NCBI RefSeq assembly: GCF_020711195.1
Contig: NZ_JAJFAT010000003.1
Coordinates: 1 to 64,000, forward strand
Length of the DNA stretch: 64,000 nt
Reading direction: 5' to 3'
Source of the DNA: Halanaerobium polyolivorans
GTDB taxonomy: Bacteria > Bacillota > Halanaerobiia > Halanaerobiales > Halanaerobiaceae
The position numbers and the translations under genes are program-made. How positions within the stretch are numbered: the first letter of the stretch is position 1; each line of letters opens with the position of its first letter. The notes below the pieces were generated by a model. That model worked only from the letters and a program-made list of their open reading frames with translations, did no database searches and was not told where the DNA came from. Positions 25,788-35,364 of the stretch are shown here, in pieces.

Positions 25788-26438
25788 TTGGCTGAAAAAA
25801 AGAAAAGCTTGCAGGATAAGTTGATTCCATCTCTAGCCTATAATTTGCTTAAATTAAGCAACCTAAGTATTAGACTTGAAGTTGAAGGCTGGGAAGATAT
25901 AGCTGAAATATTAGATCAAGAACAGCCCATAATTTTTTCTAGCTGGCATGGTAAGAGCTGGATTCCTGCCTATTTTTTACGTGATCTAGGCATTTACGCT
26001 TTGACCAGTCTCAGTCGTGATGGTAGTTATATGACAGGAGTGCTGGAAAGCCTGGGCTGGAAAACTGTGCGGGGCTCAAGCAGTAGAGGAGCCAGCCGCT
26101 CTTTGCTCTCACTTTATAGAAAACTAAAAGAGGGAGAAAATACAGCTTTAACTATAGATGGACCAACTGGCCCTATTTATGAGGTTAAATCAGGGATAAT
26201 CTTTTTATCAGAAAAATCAGGTGCCTTGATCGTTCCGGTAGGAGTAGATGCTCGCTGGAAAAAGAATTTTAATAGCTGGGATAATTATCTATTTCCCTTA
26301 CCATTTACTAAAGCTGCTCTCATTTTTGGTAAAGCTTTTAGCTTTGATAAAGAGCTTGAAATGGAAGAAAAAAAAGCTATTTTAAAAGAGAAGATGGAAA
26401 AAGTTAATCAAAGAGCAGCAGAACTTGTTCAAGTTTAG
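25788..26438 (+). CDS. Lysophospholipid/lipid A acyltransferase-like protein (DUF374)
   Basis: A 216-residue cytoplasmic-face protein of the DUF374 group within the LPLAT superfamily. Features include SSWHGKSWIPAYFLRDLG (the family His-containing motif), RGSSSRGASRSL, and DGPTGPIYEVKSGIIFLS. DUF374 proteins sit in lipid A loci of many diderms and are thought to acylate lipid A or a related lipid; exact acceptor unknown. Start TTG at 25788, 6 nt after AGAGGTG; the GTG at 25779 is part of that SD. It follows the exporter by 14 nt. Confidence 0.8.
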   Translation: MAEKKKSLQDKLIPSLAYNLLKLSNLSIRLEVEGWEDIAEILDQEQPIIFSSWHGKSWIPAYFLRDLGIYALTSLSRDGSYMTGVLESLGWKTVRGSSSRGASRSLLSLYRKLKEGENTALTIDGPTGPIYEVKSGIIFLSEKSGALIVPVGVDARWKKNFNSWDNYLFPLPFTKAALIFGKAFSFDKELEMEEKKAILKEKMEKVNQRAAELVQV

Positions 26439-26493
26439 CTGGTTGATTTAATTTAGCTCTTATTTTTAAGAGCCTGGAGGTTTTAGTGATAAT

Positions 26494-27621
26494 ATGAAGG
26501 ATAATTTGAAGTCATATTTAAAAAGAGTTATCAAAAAAGAAGAGACTGGAAAATTAGCTTCAGTGGTCAGATTTATATTGAATCTTTTATCGTATATTTA
26601 TTCAGCTGCCAGCAGATTGAGAGCCTTTGCTTATCGTAAAAAATTGATGCCTAAAAAAGAAGCTTCTGTACCTGTAATCAGTATTGGGAATATAACAACT
26701 GGTGGAACGGGTAAAACCCCTTTTACTGCCTTTTTACTGGATAAATTAAAAGAAAAATATTCAATTGCTGTTATCAGCCGAGGCTATGGCGCTTCTAAAG
26801 ATGTTGATGAGCCATTTTTAATTAAAGCTGGAAGTAATATTTATGCTGATTCTGCTCAGGCCGGAGATGAACTTTTTATGCTGGCTAGAAAGACTGATAA
26901 TGTTATCTTTATTCGTTCTGCAGATAGGTATCAGGGTACAGTGTTAGCTGAAGAAAAGGGAGCAGAGCTTATTATTCTGGATGATGGTTTTCAGCACTAT
27001 CAACTGCAAAGAGAAGTTGATGTTGTTATTATTGATGCTGAGGATCCTTTTTCTAATCGTAAAGTATTACCGGCAGGATTATTAAGAGAACCTTTTTCTG
27101 CTTTAAAAAGAGCTGATATTTTTCTCTTAAATCATACAGAAAATGTAGAGCACTCAAGAATTGAAGCTCTTAAAAAAGAGATCAATAAAAAGAGTCCTGC
27201 AAATAGGGGGGTCTTTGCTGCAGAGACTATTTCGGAAAAATGCATTTCAGTTGCAGGAGAGGCCGTCAATGAGGCGAATTTTTTAGAGGGGAAAAGGGTT
27301 TTTGCCTTTTCAGGTATAGGTAGTCCCGAGGCTTTTAAAAGAACAATTGAGAGTATTAGTGGTAATTTAGTTAGCTATAGAGTTTTTAAGGATCATTATA
27401 ATTACCAAAAAGAAGATCTTTTAACCCTGGTTGATCAGTATGAAGCTTCAAAAGCTGATATTATATTGACAACTGAAAAAGATGCGGTAAAATTATTTGA
27501 TTTTGGAGATATGATTGGTGAATTACCCTTTTATTATTTAACTATTTCAATGCAGCTAGATGACAGCAAAAAACTTCTGGAAGCTGTAAATGAGAAAATT
27601 CAGCAGCAAAGAAATAAATAA
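26494..27621 (+). CDS. lpxK: Tetraacyldisaccharide 4'-kinase (LpxK)
   Basis: Phosphorylates the 4' position of the lipid A disaccharide at the inner membrane. The 375-residue protein has the P-loop SIGNITTGGTGKTPF, the LDDGFQHYQLQREVDVV Walker-B-like motif, and RKVLPAGLLREP, all characteristic of LpxK. The N-terminus has one hydrophobic anchor region. GGAGG is 13 nt before the ATG, a rather long spacing. Its presence shows a true lipid A pathway, though lpxA, lpxB, lpxC and lpxD are outside the window. Confidence 0.95.
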   Translation: MKDNLKSYLKRVIKKEETGKLASVVRFILNLLSYIYSAASRLRAFAYRKKLMPKKEASVPVISIGNITTGGTGKTPFTAFLLDKLKEKYSIAVISRGYGASKDVDEPFLIKAGSNIYADSAQAGDELFMLARKTDNVIFIRSADRYQGTVLAEEKGAELIILDDGFQHYQLQREVDVVIIDAEDPFSNRKVLPAGLLREPFSALKRADIFLLNHTENVEHSRIEALKKEINKKSPANRGVFAAETISEKCISVAGEAVNEANFLEGKRVFAFSGIGSPEAFKRTIESISGNLVSYRVFKDHYNYQKEDLLTLVDQYEASKADIILTTEKDAVKLFDFGDMIGELPFYYLTISMQLDDSKKLLEAVNEKIQQQRNK

Positions 27622-27638
27622 GAATTTGAGGTGTTATT

Positions 27639-28385
27639 ATGAATGATTTTAAAACTGCAGCAGTTATACCGGCCAGATATGATTCCACTCGTTTTCCTGC
27701 TAAGGCACTGGCCAAAATAGCGGGAAAAGAAATGGTTGTTCGGGTAATGGAAGCAGTTCAAAAATCAAAGCTTATAGATGAGGTAATTGTTGCTACAGAT
27801 GATAAAAGAATCAAAGCTGTAGTTGAAGCAAATGGTGGTAAAGCAGTTATGACATCTTCTGAGCATCAGACAGGTACGGATAGAATAGCTGAGGCTGCAG
27901 AAAATATTGATGCAGATTTAATTGTCAATGTTCAGGGTGATGAGCCTTTGATAAGTCAAGCAACTATTGCCCAAGCAATTAAACCTTTTCAGGATGAAGA
28001 AAACTTAAAAATGAGCACATTAAGACGCAGGCTTGATTCCACAAAGGCTGCAGATCCTAATATTGTTAAAGTAGTTGTTGATAAAGATGATTATGCAATT
28101 TATTTTTCCCGCTTCCCGATCCCCTATTATAGGGATCAAGAAAGAAAAGACAAAGAATATTTTCAACACATAGGGCTTTATGTTTATAAGCGTGATTTTT
28201 TGCTCAAGTATTCTGCAATGAATTCTACAAATTTGGAAAAAGCTGAGTCCTTAGAACAGCTGCGGGTTTTAGAAAATGGTTTTAAGATTAAAGTTGTAGA
28301 AACCGAGACAAAATTGATTGGTGTTGACCGTAAGGAAGATATTGAACTGGTAGAAGAAGAACTTAAAAAAAGAAATAGAACATAG
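27639..28385 (+). CDS. kdsB: CMP-KDO synthetase (KdsB)
   Basis: Activates KDO with CTP to CMP-KDO, the donor for WaaA. A 248-residue nucleotidyltransferase with PARYDSTRFPAKALA (CTP loop), VATDDKRI, VNVQGDEPLI (metal site), TLRRRL and the QHIGLYVYKRDFLL and ESLEQLRVLENG segments of the family. SD GAGGTG 8 nt upstream. Between lpxK and kdsA. Confidence 0.97.
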   Translation: MNDFKTAAVIPARYDSTRFPAKALAKIAGKEMVVRVMEAVQKSKLIDEVIVATDDKRIKAVVEANGGKAVMTSSEHQTGTDRIAEAAENIDADLIVNVQGDEPLISQATIAQAIKPFQDEENLKMSTLRRRLDSTKAADPNIVKVVVDKDDYAIYFSRFPIPYYRDQERKDKEYFQHIGLYVYKRDFLLKYSAMNSTNLEKAESLEQLRVLENGFKIKVVETETKLIGVDRKEDIELVEEELKKRNRT

Positions 28386-28399
28386 AGGTGTAAAAAAAT

Positions 28400-29248
28400 A
28401 TGGTGAAAAAAGTAAAGCTTAATGATGAGATAATTTTTGGGGATTCTAAAAGTTCTTTTGTGCTTTTAGCTGGGCCCTGTGCTATAGAAGAGGAAGAAAG
28501 AGTATTTAAAATTGCAGAAGGTATTAAAGAGATAACATCTAAGTTGGGAATACCCTATGTTTTTAAATCTTCTTTTGATAAAGCAAATCGTTCTTCTATA
28601 GAATCATATCGTGGTCCTGGAATAGATAAGGGTCTGGAAATTTTAAATAGAATTAAAAAAGACTTAAATTTAGCTGTGATTTCTGATATCCATTTACCAG
28701 AACAGGCAGAAAAAGCTGCAGAGGTATTGGATATAATTCAGATTCCTGCTTTTTTATCAAGACAGACTGATATGCTTGTTGCTGCAGGTAAAACAGGCAA
28801 GATTATTAATGTAAAAAAAGGTCAATTTTTGGCTCCCTGGGATATAGAGCAGGTTGTTAATAAGATTGAAAGTACTGGTAATGAGAAGATATTACTTACC
28901 GAAAGAGGAGTTTCATTTGGCTATAATAATCTGGTAGTAGATATGCGCTCTCTGCCAAGGATGAGAAAAACTGGTTATCCGGTTGTTTTTGATGTGACTC
29001 ATTCTGTACAACTTCCTGGTGGTGCTGGAGACAGTTCTGATGGGGAAAAAGAATTTGTCCCTTATTTAATGAGGGCCGGGCTTGCTGCTGGAGTTGACTC
29101 TCTCTTTATGGAGGTTCATGATAATCCAGCTGAAGCAAAAAGTGATGGAGCTAATATGATTCCACTGGATAAACTGGAAAAAATATTAAAACAGGCACTT
29201 GCAATTGATTCAGCAGTTAAAAATTGTCCAGAAATTGATGATATTTAA
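28400..29248 (+). CDS. kdsA: KDO-8-phosphate synthase (KdsA)
   Basis: Condenses phosphoenolpyruvate with arabinose 5-phosphate to KDO-8-phosphate. A 282-residue TIM barrel with LAGPCAIE, FKSSFDKANRSS and FDVTHSVQLPGG, all diagnostic of the class. The metal-independent form has Asn in the AGPC... region; whether this one needs metal was not resolved. Follows kdsB by 14 nt, precedes kdsD. Confidence 0.97.
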   Translation: MVKKVKLNDEIIFGDSKSSFVLLAGPCAIEEEERVFKIAEGIKEITSKLGIPYVFKSSFDKANRSSIESYRGPGIDKGLEILNRIKKDLNLAVISDIHLPEQAEKAAEVLDIIQIPAFLSRQTDMLVAAGKTGKIINVKKGQFLAPWDIEQVVNKIESTGNEKILLTERGVSFGYNNLVVDMRSLPRMRKTGYPVVFDVTHSVQLPGGAGDSSDGEKEFVPYLMRAGLAAGVDSLFMEVHDNPAEAKSDGANMIPLDKLEKILKQALAIDSAVKNCPEIDDI

Positions 29249-29274
29249 AAAAATATAAATTAGGTGAATAAATA

Positions 29275-30267
29275 ATGAATAAAAAAGATATCAGTAAAGA
29301 AAAATTAGCTTCTGCTATGGATAAAGCTAAAAATGTACTTGAAGTTGAAGCAGAGGCTGTACTTAAAATAAGAGATAATCTTGATGGCAGCTTTAAAGAA
29401 GCTATGAAATTAATTATCGAATGTCCAGGTAGGGTTGTTTTTACCGGAGTTGGTAAAGCTGGTTTAGTTGCTAAAAAAATGGCTGCTACTTTTTCTAGTA
29501 CCGGTACATCTGCTTTTTTTGTCCATGCTGGTGAAGGACTGCATGGTGATTTAGGTATGATTAAAAATGGTGATGTTGTGATTGCGGTTTCTAATAGTGG
29601 TGAAAGTGATGAAGTTATTAATCTGCTTCCTTCTTTGAGGAGGATCGGAGTAAAATTAATTGCACTAACTAGTGATAATGATTCAACTTTGGCTAATTAT
29701 GCAGATTTAATTTTAGAAACAGATGTGATCACAGAAGCATGTCCGCTTAATCTGGCTCCAACAGCAAGTACTACAGCTGCAATAGCTTTAGGAGATGCTC
29801 TAGCAATTGCTTTATCAACATATTATGGTTTTACTCAGGAAGACTTTGCCCTTTATCATCCAGGTGGTTCACTGGGTAAAAAGCTTTTAACAAAGGTTAA
29901 AGATGTAGTTGAAATAAGAAAACAAAATCCAATAGTAAAAACTGATACTACTGTAAGACAGGCTCTCTTTAAAATGACCAATACCAGAATGGGATCTACC
30001 TCAGTAGTAGATGAAGAAGGTAATTTAAAGGGTATAATTACTGATGGTGATATAAGAAGACTATTAGAAAAGTCAGCTGATTTTATTGAGAGACCGGTTA
30101 AAGATTATATGACTGTTGATCCAGTTACAATAAGCAAAGATAAACTGGCAGCTGAAGCACTGCAGATTATGGAAGAAAAAGAAATTAATGATCTACCAGT
30201 AGTTGAAGCTGGAAAACCAGTTGCTATGCTTAACTTCCAGGATTTACTGCGAGCAAAAGTATTTTAA
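29275..30267 (+). CDS. kdsD: Arabinose-5-phosphate isomerase (KdsD/KpsF)
   Basis: Makes arabinose 5-phosphate from ribulose 5-phosphate, feeding KdsA. A 330-residue protein: N-terminal SIS domain with FTGVGKAGLVAKKMAATFSS and HAGEGLHGDLGMI, then a C-terminal pair of CBS domains (DVVEIRKQNPIVK onward; YMTVDPVTI). This is the standard domain order and length. SD-like TAGGTGA upstream. Confidence 0.96.
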   Translation: MNKKDISKEKLASAMDKAKNVLEVEAEAVLKIRDNLDGSFKEAMKLIIECPGRVVFTGVGKAGLVAKKMAATFSSTGTSAFFVHAGEGLHGDLGMIKNGDVVIAVSNSGESDEVINLLPSLRRIGVKLIALTSDNDSTLANYADLILETDVITEACPLNLAPTASTTAAIALGDALAIALSTYYGFTQEDFALYHPGGSLGKKLLTKVKDVVEIRKQNPIVKTDTTVRQALFKMTNTRMGSTSVVDEEGNLKGIITDGDIRRLLEKSADFIERPVKDYMTVDPVTISKDKLAAEALQIMEEKEINDLPVVEAGKPVAMLNFQDLLRAKVF

Positions 30268-30295
30268 AATTTTTATTAACTAAAAGAGGTTTAAT

Positions 30296-31162
30296 ATGAT
30301 AGATAAAATAACAATATTTTCATACAATTTATTTAGATTTATAACCCTTAAACTACCAAGAAAATGGGCCTACTTACCGGGCAAATTGATTGCTTATCTG
30401 GCTTATCTATTGACTCCTAAAAGAAAGAAACTGGCCCAAGAAAATATAAAAAAAGCTCTAGATATTTCAGATAGAGAAGCTAAAAAAATCACTAAAGATG
30501 TTTATATGAATTTAGGCTTAAACTTTGCCGAATTTTTAATGGAAGATCAGTTCACAGAAGCAGATATTGAAAAGATGGTAGAGTTTAATAATTTAGAATA
30601 TCTAGACCAGGCTTTAGAAGAGAATAAAGGGGTTATCATTTATTCAGCTCATCTAGGAAATTGGGAGCTTTTAGGGGCTTTGCTGGCTATTAAAGGCTAT
30701 AAAATTAATTCTATAGCAAAAGAGCAGAAAAATTCTTTGTTTGATCAGAAAATTAATAAAATCAGACGAGGAATAGGAATCGGTATCATTCCCAAGGGTT
30801 TAGCTGTAAGACAGGCTTTTAAAGCTTTAAAGAAAAATGAGATTGTAGCCTTATTAGCTGATCAAGATGCTAGAAGTAGAGGTTGGAAGCTTAATTTTTT
30901 TGATAGGCCTGCTTCTGTATTTATTGGGCCGGTTCAATTTGCTCAACGAACAGGGGCTCCAATTGTACCGATGTTTTTTCATCGGCAGGGCTGGTTAAAA
31001 CATGAGTTGATCTGTTATCCACCTATAAAAATTGCTGCTGATAGTTCTGAAGCGGAATTAAAGGAAGAATTAAAAAAGTTACTTGAATTAACAGAAAAAG
31101 AAATAGAGAAATCACCTGAAGACTGGATGTGGCTGCACAGACGCTGGAAAAAATATAATTAG
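30296..31162 (+). CDS. Lipid A biosynthesis acyltransferase (LpxL/HtrB-like)
   Basis: Adds a secondary acyl chain to KDO-lipid A. The 288-residue protein has an N-terminal hydrophobic anchor, the catalytic HLGNWELLG (HX4D/E-type) motif, LADQDARSRG (a substrate motif), and the C-terminal PEDWMWLHRRWKK signature of LpxL/LpxM. Whether it acts as LpxL or LpxM cannot be decided. SD AGAGG. Between kdsD and waaA; the order fits KDO-lipid A assembly. Confidence 0.92.
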   Translation: MIDKITIFSYNLFRFITLKLPRKWAYLPGKLIAYLAYLLTPKRKKLAQENIKKALDISDREAKKITKDVYMNLGLNFAEFLMEDQFTEADIEKMVEFNNLEYLDQALEENKGVIIYSAHLGNWELLGALLAIKGYKINSIAKEQKNSLFDQKINKIRRGIGIGIIPKGLAVRQAFKALKKNEIVALLADQDARSRGWKLNFFDRPASVFIGPVQFAQRTGAPIVPMFFHRQGWLKHELICYPPIKIAADSSEAELKEELKKLLELTEKEIEKSPEDWMWLHRRWKKYN

Positions 31163-31188
31163 CCAATAATATTATGGGGAGGAAAGTT

Positions 31189-32481
31189 ATGTACTTATTA
31201 TATAATACAATATTATCAATTTTGACTGTTATTTTACTTCCCTATTTTTATTATAGAAGTAGAAGTAATGATGAAAAATTAAATTTAAGAGAACGTTTTG
31301 CATTTTATAATCATAATCTTGATTTATTATTCCCGGCAGATGAAGTGATATGGATCCATGCTGCATCTGTTGGAGAAACTCTTGCTGCTCAAAATCTAGT
31401 TGAAGAAATTAGAGCTGACCATCCTCAGGCCAAAATTATTTTTTCTAATATGACACCAAGTGGTAAAAATATTGCCAAAAAGAAGATTGCAGCAGCAGAT
31501 TTGATAATTTATTTACCCTTTGATCTAAACTGGGTTGTTAATAAAGCAGTCAATATTTTTAAACCCGATTTATTTATAATGATAGAGACTGAGCTTTGGC
31601 CTAATTTAATTAAGGCTTTAGATGAACAGGGAACTCAAATTATCTTAGTTAGTGGTAGAATAAGCGATGATTCTTTTGATAAATATAAATACTTAGGTAA
31701 TTTATTAGAAGATATGCTGCAGAGAGTTGATATTTTCAGCATGCAGCATCAGGAAGCAGCTGACAAAATCAAAGAATTAGGTGCACCAGAAGACCATCTT
31801 TGTATAAATGGTAATTTAAAATATGATCTTCAAATTAATCCACCTTCAAAAGAGGAATATCAGTCTAAACTAGAACTATTTAATATCAATTCAGACAGCA
31901 AAGTAATTATAGCTGGAAGCACTCATCAAGGTGAAGAAGAAATCATTTTAGAGCTATATAAAAAATTATCAGCTCAGTTTGATGATCTCAAGATTTTACT
32001 CGCTCCTCGCTATGTTGAACGAAGAGAAGAAATACTTGATTTGTGTCAGCAAAAAGATCTTCATGCAGCCCTTTATTCTGAGCTAAAAAAAGGTGAAGTT
32101 CTGCTTGGTAGGAATACTGATATAATCATTATTGATACAATGGGAGAATTATCTGAACTTTATTATTATGCTGATCTAGTTTTTATCGGTGGTTCATTGA
32201 TAAATAGAGGTGGGCATAATGTGATTGAGGCAGCTGCAAGGGCAAAGGTTGTATTATTTGGAAGCAGCATGTATAATTTTAAAGAAGAAAGAGATTTTCT
32301 TTTAGAAAATGAAACTGCTTTTGAAGTGAAAGACTTAGATGACTTTTTTGAAAAAAGCTATCAACTATTGGCCAATGATAAATTCAGAAAAGAAAGAGCT
32401 AAAAAAGCAGCAAATTTAATTGCTGAAAATCGCGGCTCGGTCAGGAAAAATTTGCAGTTAATTAATGTCTTATTAAATTAG
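31189..32481 (+). CDS. waaA: KDO transferase (WaaA)
   Basis: Transfers KDO from CMP-KDO to lipid A precursors at the inner membrane. The 430-residue protein has an N-terminal helix, then HAASVGETLAA, FKPDLFIMIETELWPNL, AGSTHQGEEE, and GGSLINRGGHNVIEAAA, the CMP-KDO-binding segment. I chose ATG at 31189, just after GGGGAGGAAAG; the ATG at 31174 overlaps that SD. One or two KDO residues may be added; not predictable. Confidence 0.96.
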   Translation: MYLLYNTILSILTVILLPYFYYRSRSNDEKLNLRERFAFYNHNLDLLFPADEVIWIHAASVGETLAAQNLVEEIRADHPQAKIIFSNMTPSGKNIAKKKIAAADLIIYLPFDLNWVVNKAVNIFKPDLFIMIETELWPNLIKALDEQGTQIILVSGRISDDSFDKYKYLGNLLEDMLQRVDIFSMQHQEAADKIKELGAPEDHLCINGNLKYDLQINPPSKEEYQSKLELFNINSDSKVIIAGSTHQGEEEIILELYKKLSAQFDDLKILLAPRYVERREEILDLCQQKDLHAALYSELKKGEVLLGRNTDIIIIDTMGELSELYYYADLVFIGGSLINRGGHNVIEAAARAKVVLFGSSMYNFKEERDFLLENETAFEVKDLDDFFEKSYQLLANDKFRKERAKKAANLIAENRGSVRKNLQLINVLLN

Positions 32482-32493
32482 GAGTAGATTATA

Positions 32494-33582
32494 ATGCTTG
32501 ATGATAAAGCAGATAAAATATTAATAATAAGATTAAGTGCCATTGGTGATGTTATTCATTCATTACCAACAGCATATGCAATTAGACAAAAATATCCAAA
32601 TGCTCAGATAGACTGGTTAGTAGAAGATAAAGCTTTTCCATTAGTCAATATGAATCCATATTTAGATAATGCTATTATCTTACCTAGAAAAAAATGGAAA
32701 AAAGAAATAAAAGATAAAGGTATTATCCATACTATAAAAGAATTTTGGTCTTTTTATAAAATGATGAGAAATAAAAATTATGACATCAGCCTTGATTTAC
32801 ATGGGCTTTTTAAAAGTTCTTTTAGTGCTTTTTTAATAAAAGCTGATTTGAGAATGGGACCTGCTGATGGCAGAGAATTAAGTCAATTTTTCTATCAAGC
32901 AAAAATTGACTTAAAGGACAGCAAATTACATAAAGTAGAAAGAAGTTTACAGCTTGCTGGAGCACTTGGAGCTAATACAGAATTAGTCAATTATGGCCTT
33001 AAAATAACTCCGGTGGTTAAAAGTAGAGTTAGTAGATTATTTGAAATGGAAAAAATAAATCATAATAAACGCTTGATCATTTTAAATCCTTTTACAACCT
33101 GGGAATCAAAAAACTGGTTTTTAGAAAGATATTTTGGATTAGCAGATGAATTAATAGAAGAAGGTCATTATGTGATCTTTACCGGTTCAAATTCTGATAA
33201 AGAAGCAATTGAAAAATATGATGGCAAAAAAGACTCTTATAGTAATCTTGCTGGAAAGACAGATTTGCAGGAATTAACAGAAATATATAATAGGGCAGAT
33301 CTTTATATTGGAGGAGATACTGGTCCTACTCATTTAGCTGCTGCAGTTGGATTAAAAGTTATTGCCCTTATGGGACCAACTGATCCTGATACTCATGGTC
33401 CTTATGGCGAAGGACATACAGTAATTCAGGATAATAGTTTAAAATGTATTCGCTGTTGGGATGAACAATGCAGCCGTAATATGCAGTGCATGAAGTCAAT
33501 TACTGTAAATCAGGTAATGCGTATAGCAAGAAAAAAACTAGATAAAATGAAGTTAGAGGATGGTGTTAATGAGTCAAATTAA
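32494..33582 (+). CDS. Glycosyltransferase family 9 (heptosyltransferase I-like)
   Basis: A 362-residue GT9 enzyme with ILIIRLSAIGDVIHSLPTAYA at the N-terminus and YIGGDTGPTHLAAAVG as donor-site motif. WaaC/RfaC is the closest functional type, attaching the first heptose to KDO; placement next to waaA fits. The Cys-rich tail (CIRCWDEQCSRNMQC) is seen in related GT9 enzymes. Heptose synthesis genes (gmhA/B, hldE) are not in the window, so the sugar is inferred. Confidence 0.85.
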   Translation: MLDDKADKILIIRLSAIGDVIHSLPTAYAIRQKYPNAQIDWLVEDKAFPLVNMNPYLDNAIILPRKKWKKEIKDKGIIHTIKEFWSFYKMMRNKNYDISLDLHGLFKSSFSAFLIKADLRMGPADGRELSQFFYQAKIDLKDSKLHKVERSLQLAGALGANTELVNYGLKITPVVKSRVSRLFEMEKINHNKRLIILNPFTTWESKNWFLERYFGLADELIEEGHYVIFTGSNSDKEAIEKYDGKKDSYSNLAGKTDLQELTEIYNRADLYIGGDTGPTHLAAAVGLKVIALMGPTDPDTHGPYGEGHTVIQDNSLKCIRCWDEQCSRNMQCMKSITVNQVMRIARKKLDKMKLEDGVNESN

Positions 33583-34609
33583 AAGAATAGTAGTAATTGA
33601 TTTACTCTATTTGGGAGACCTAATTTTTGCGCATCCTTTTTTTGCAGAATTAAGAAGTCTTTTTCCTAAGGCAAGAATAGATTTGATTGCTAATAGTAAT
33701 TTTGCCGAGATTATGAGAGTTAATGAGAATATTGATAATGTTTATAGTTATAATAAAAGCTGGAATTTTATTAAATCAATTAAATTTGCTAGAAAAATAA
33801 AGCAAAACAATTATCAATTGGCATTAAATATTCACGGCAACTGGAGAACTGCTCTGCTTTTGAAAATAGTTTCTGCAGATCAATCAATTGGTTATGGGTC
33901 TAAAGGTAGAGGAATTTTCTTAGATAAAAAAATTGATGATAAGATTAGTTCACATATGATAGATTATTATCTTAAATTTGCAAATGAATTAAAAAATAAT
34001 TTTGAGCAGATAAATATAGAAGAAACTTCAACTAACAAATTCCCGGTTTTAAAAGTTGAAGGAAAATATCTTGCTAGTGCAGAAGAAAAACTTAAAAAAT
34101 CAGCAATAAAAGAAAATTTTATTGTTTTAAATACTGGTGGAAGCTGGCCAACAAAACGCTGGCCTAAAGAATATTGTGCAGAACTGGCTGATTTATTGGC
34201 TGAGAAAAACTATGATATTTTATTTGTTGGTGGTCCTTCAGATACAGAAAGAGTAAATTATATTATTGATAAAATTATTAAAAAAGATAATATATATAAT
34301 CTCTGTGGTGAGACTTCTCTATTAGAACTTGCAGCTGTGCTTAAAAAAGCTAGCTTGATGATAAGTGGAGATACTGGCCCCGTTCATGTAGCAGCTGCTG
34401 CAGGAACAGATACAGTCACTATTTTTGGTCCATCTGATGAAAGAAAATATGCTCCTAGGGGTAAAGGAAATAACATAATAATAAAAAATGAAGGTTTAGA
34501 ATGTAGGCCTTGTGGTGAACATGAATGTCCATTAAAGCATTTTAAGTGTATGAAAGAAATCAAAGCAGATAATATTATTGAATCTATTCAAAGCAAGGAT
34601 CTGATATAA
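33569..34609 (+). CDS. Glycosyltransferase family 9 (heptosyltransferase II-like)
   Basis: A 346-residue GT9 enzyme, paralogue of the preceding gene: IKRIVVIDLLYLGDLIFAHPFFAELR, LNTGGSWPTKRWPKEY and ISGDTGPVHVAAAAGT. It also ends in a Cys-rich tail (CRPCGEHECPLKHFKC). Likely adds a further heptose or other core sugar. Start ATG 33569 with GAGGATGG upstream, overlapping the previous gene by 14 nt and ending in a 1-nt overlap with the next. Confidence 0.83.
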   Translation: MSQIKRIVVIDLLYLGDLIFAHPFFAELRSLFPKARIDLIANSNFAEIMRVNENIDNVYSYNKSWNFIKSIKFARKIKQNNYQLALNIHGNWRTALLLKIVSADQSIGYGSKGRGIFLDKKIDDKISSHMIDYYLKFANELKNNFEQINIEETSTNKFPVLKVEGKYLASAEEKLKKSAIKENFIVLNTGGSWPTKRWPKEYCAELADLLAEKNYDILFVGGPSDTERVNYIIDKIIKKDNIYNLCGETSLLELAAVLKKASLMISGDTGPVHVAAAAGTDTVTIFGPSDERKYAPRGKGNNIIIKNEGLECRPCGEHECPLKHFKCMKEIKADNIIESIQSKDLI

Positions 34610-35364
34610 TGAATAACATTACAGCTTTAGTATTGACATATAATGAGGAAGAGAATATAGATGATTGTTTAAATTCAATCAATTGGCTTGATAAAGTTAT
34701 TGTAATAGATTCTTATAGTGATGATAAAACACAAGAAATTTCTAATTCATTTGCTAATGTCGATTTCTACCAGAGAGAATTTGATGATTTTGCATCACAG
34801 AGAAATTTTGGCTTAGAGAAAGTTAGTACTGATTGGGTATTTGTTATAGATGCTGATGAAAGAGTTACTAATGATCTTAAAGCTGAAATTGAAACTTTAG
34901 CTGACAACCCAAAGGTTAATGGATATGAAATTGCTAGAAAAAACTATTTTTTAGGCAAATGGATTAAGTATTGTGGCTGGTATCCTGATTATACTTTGCG
35001 ATTATTTAGAGCAAAATTTCGTTATGAGGGTTTAGTCCATGAATCTCCAAATATAAACAATAATATAAAAAGTTTAGAAAATGATTTTATTCATTATACA
35101 TACAAAGATCTTGAAAGTTATATAGCTAAAATGAATCACTATACTACCTTAGATGCAGAAAAAAAATATAATAAAGGGAAAACAATTACTCTAAGTTATA
35201 TATTATTTAGACCTTTTTTAGAATTTATTAAAAAATATATATTCAAAAAAGGCTTTTTATTGGGTAGTCAGGGATTGATTTTATCTATTTTATCATCGTA
35301 TTATCAATTTTTAAAAAGCATTAAATTATGGGAATTAAATAAATTTAAGGATGATAAAAATTGA
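34609..35364 (+). CDS. Glycosyltransferase family 2 (WaaE/KdtX-like)
   Basis: A 251-residue GT-A-fold transferase with ITALVLTYNEEENI, VIDSYSDDKT, a DADER metal-binding motif in the DWVFVIDADE segment, and the LFRAKFRYEGLVHES acceptor region, as in LPS inner-core beta-glucosyltransferases WaaE. C-terminal hydrophobic and basic helices may associate with the membrane. TAATG overlap with the previous gene. Confidence 0.85.
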   Translation: MNNITALVLTYNEEENIDDCLNSINWLDKVIVIDSYSDDKTQEISNSFANVDFYQREFDDFASQRNFGLEKVSTDWVFVIDADERVTNDLKAEIETLADNPKVNGYEIARKNYFLGKWIKYCGWYPDYTLRLFRAKFRYEGLVHESPNINNNIKSLENDFIHYTYKDLESYIAKMNHYTTLDAEKKYNKGKTITLSYILFRPFLEFIKKYIFKKGFLLGSQGLILSILSSYYQFLKSIKLWELNKFKDDKN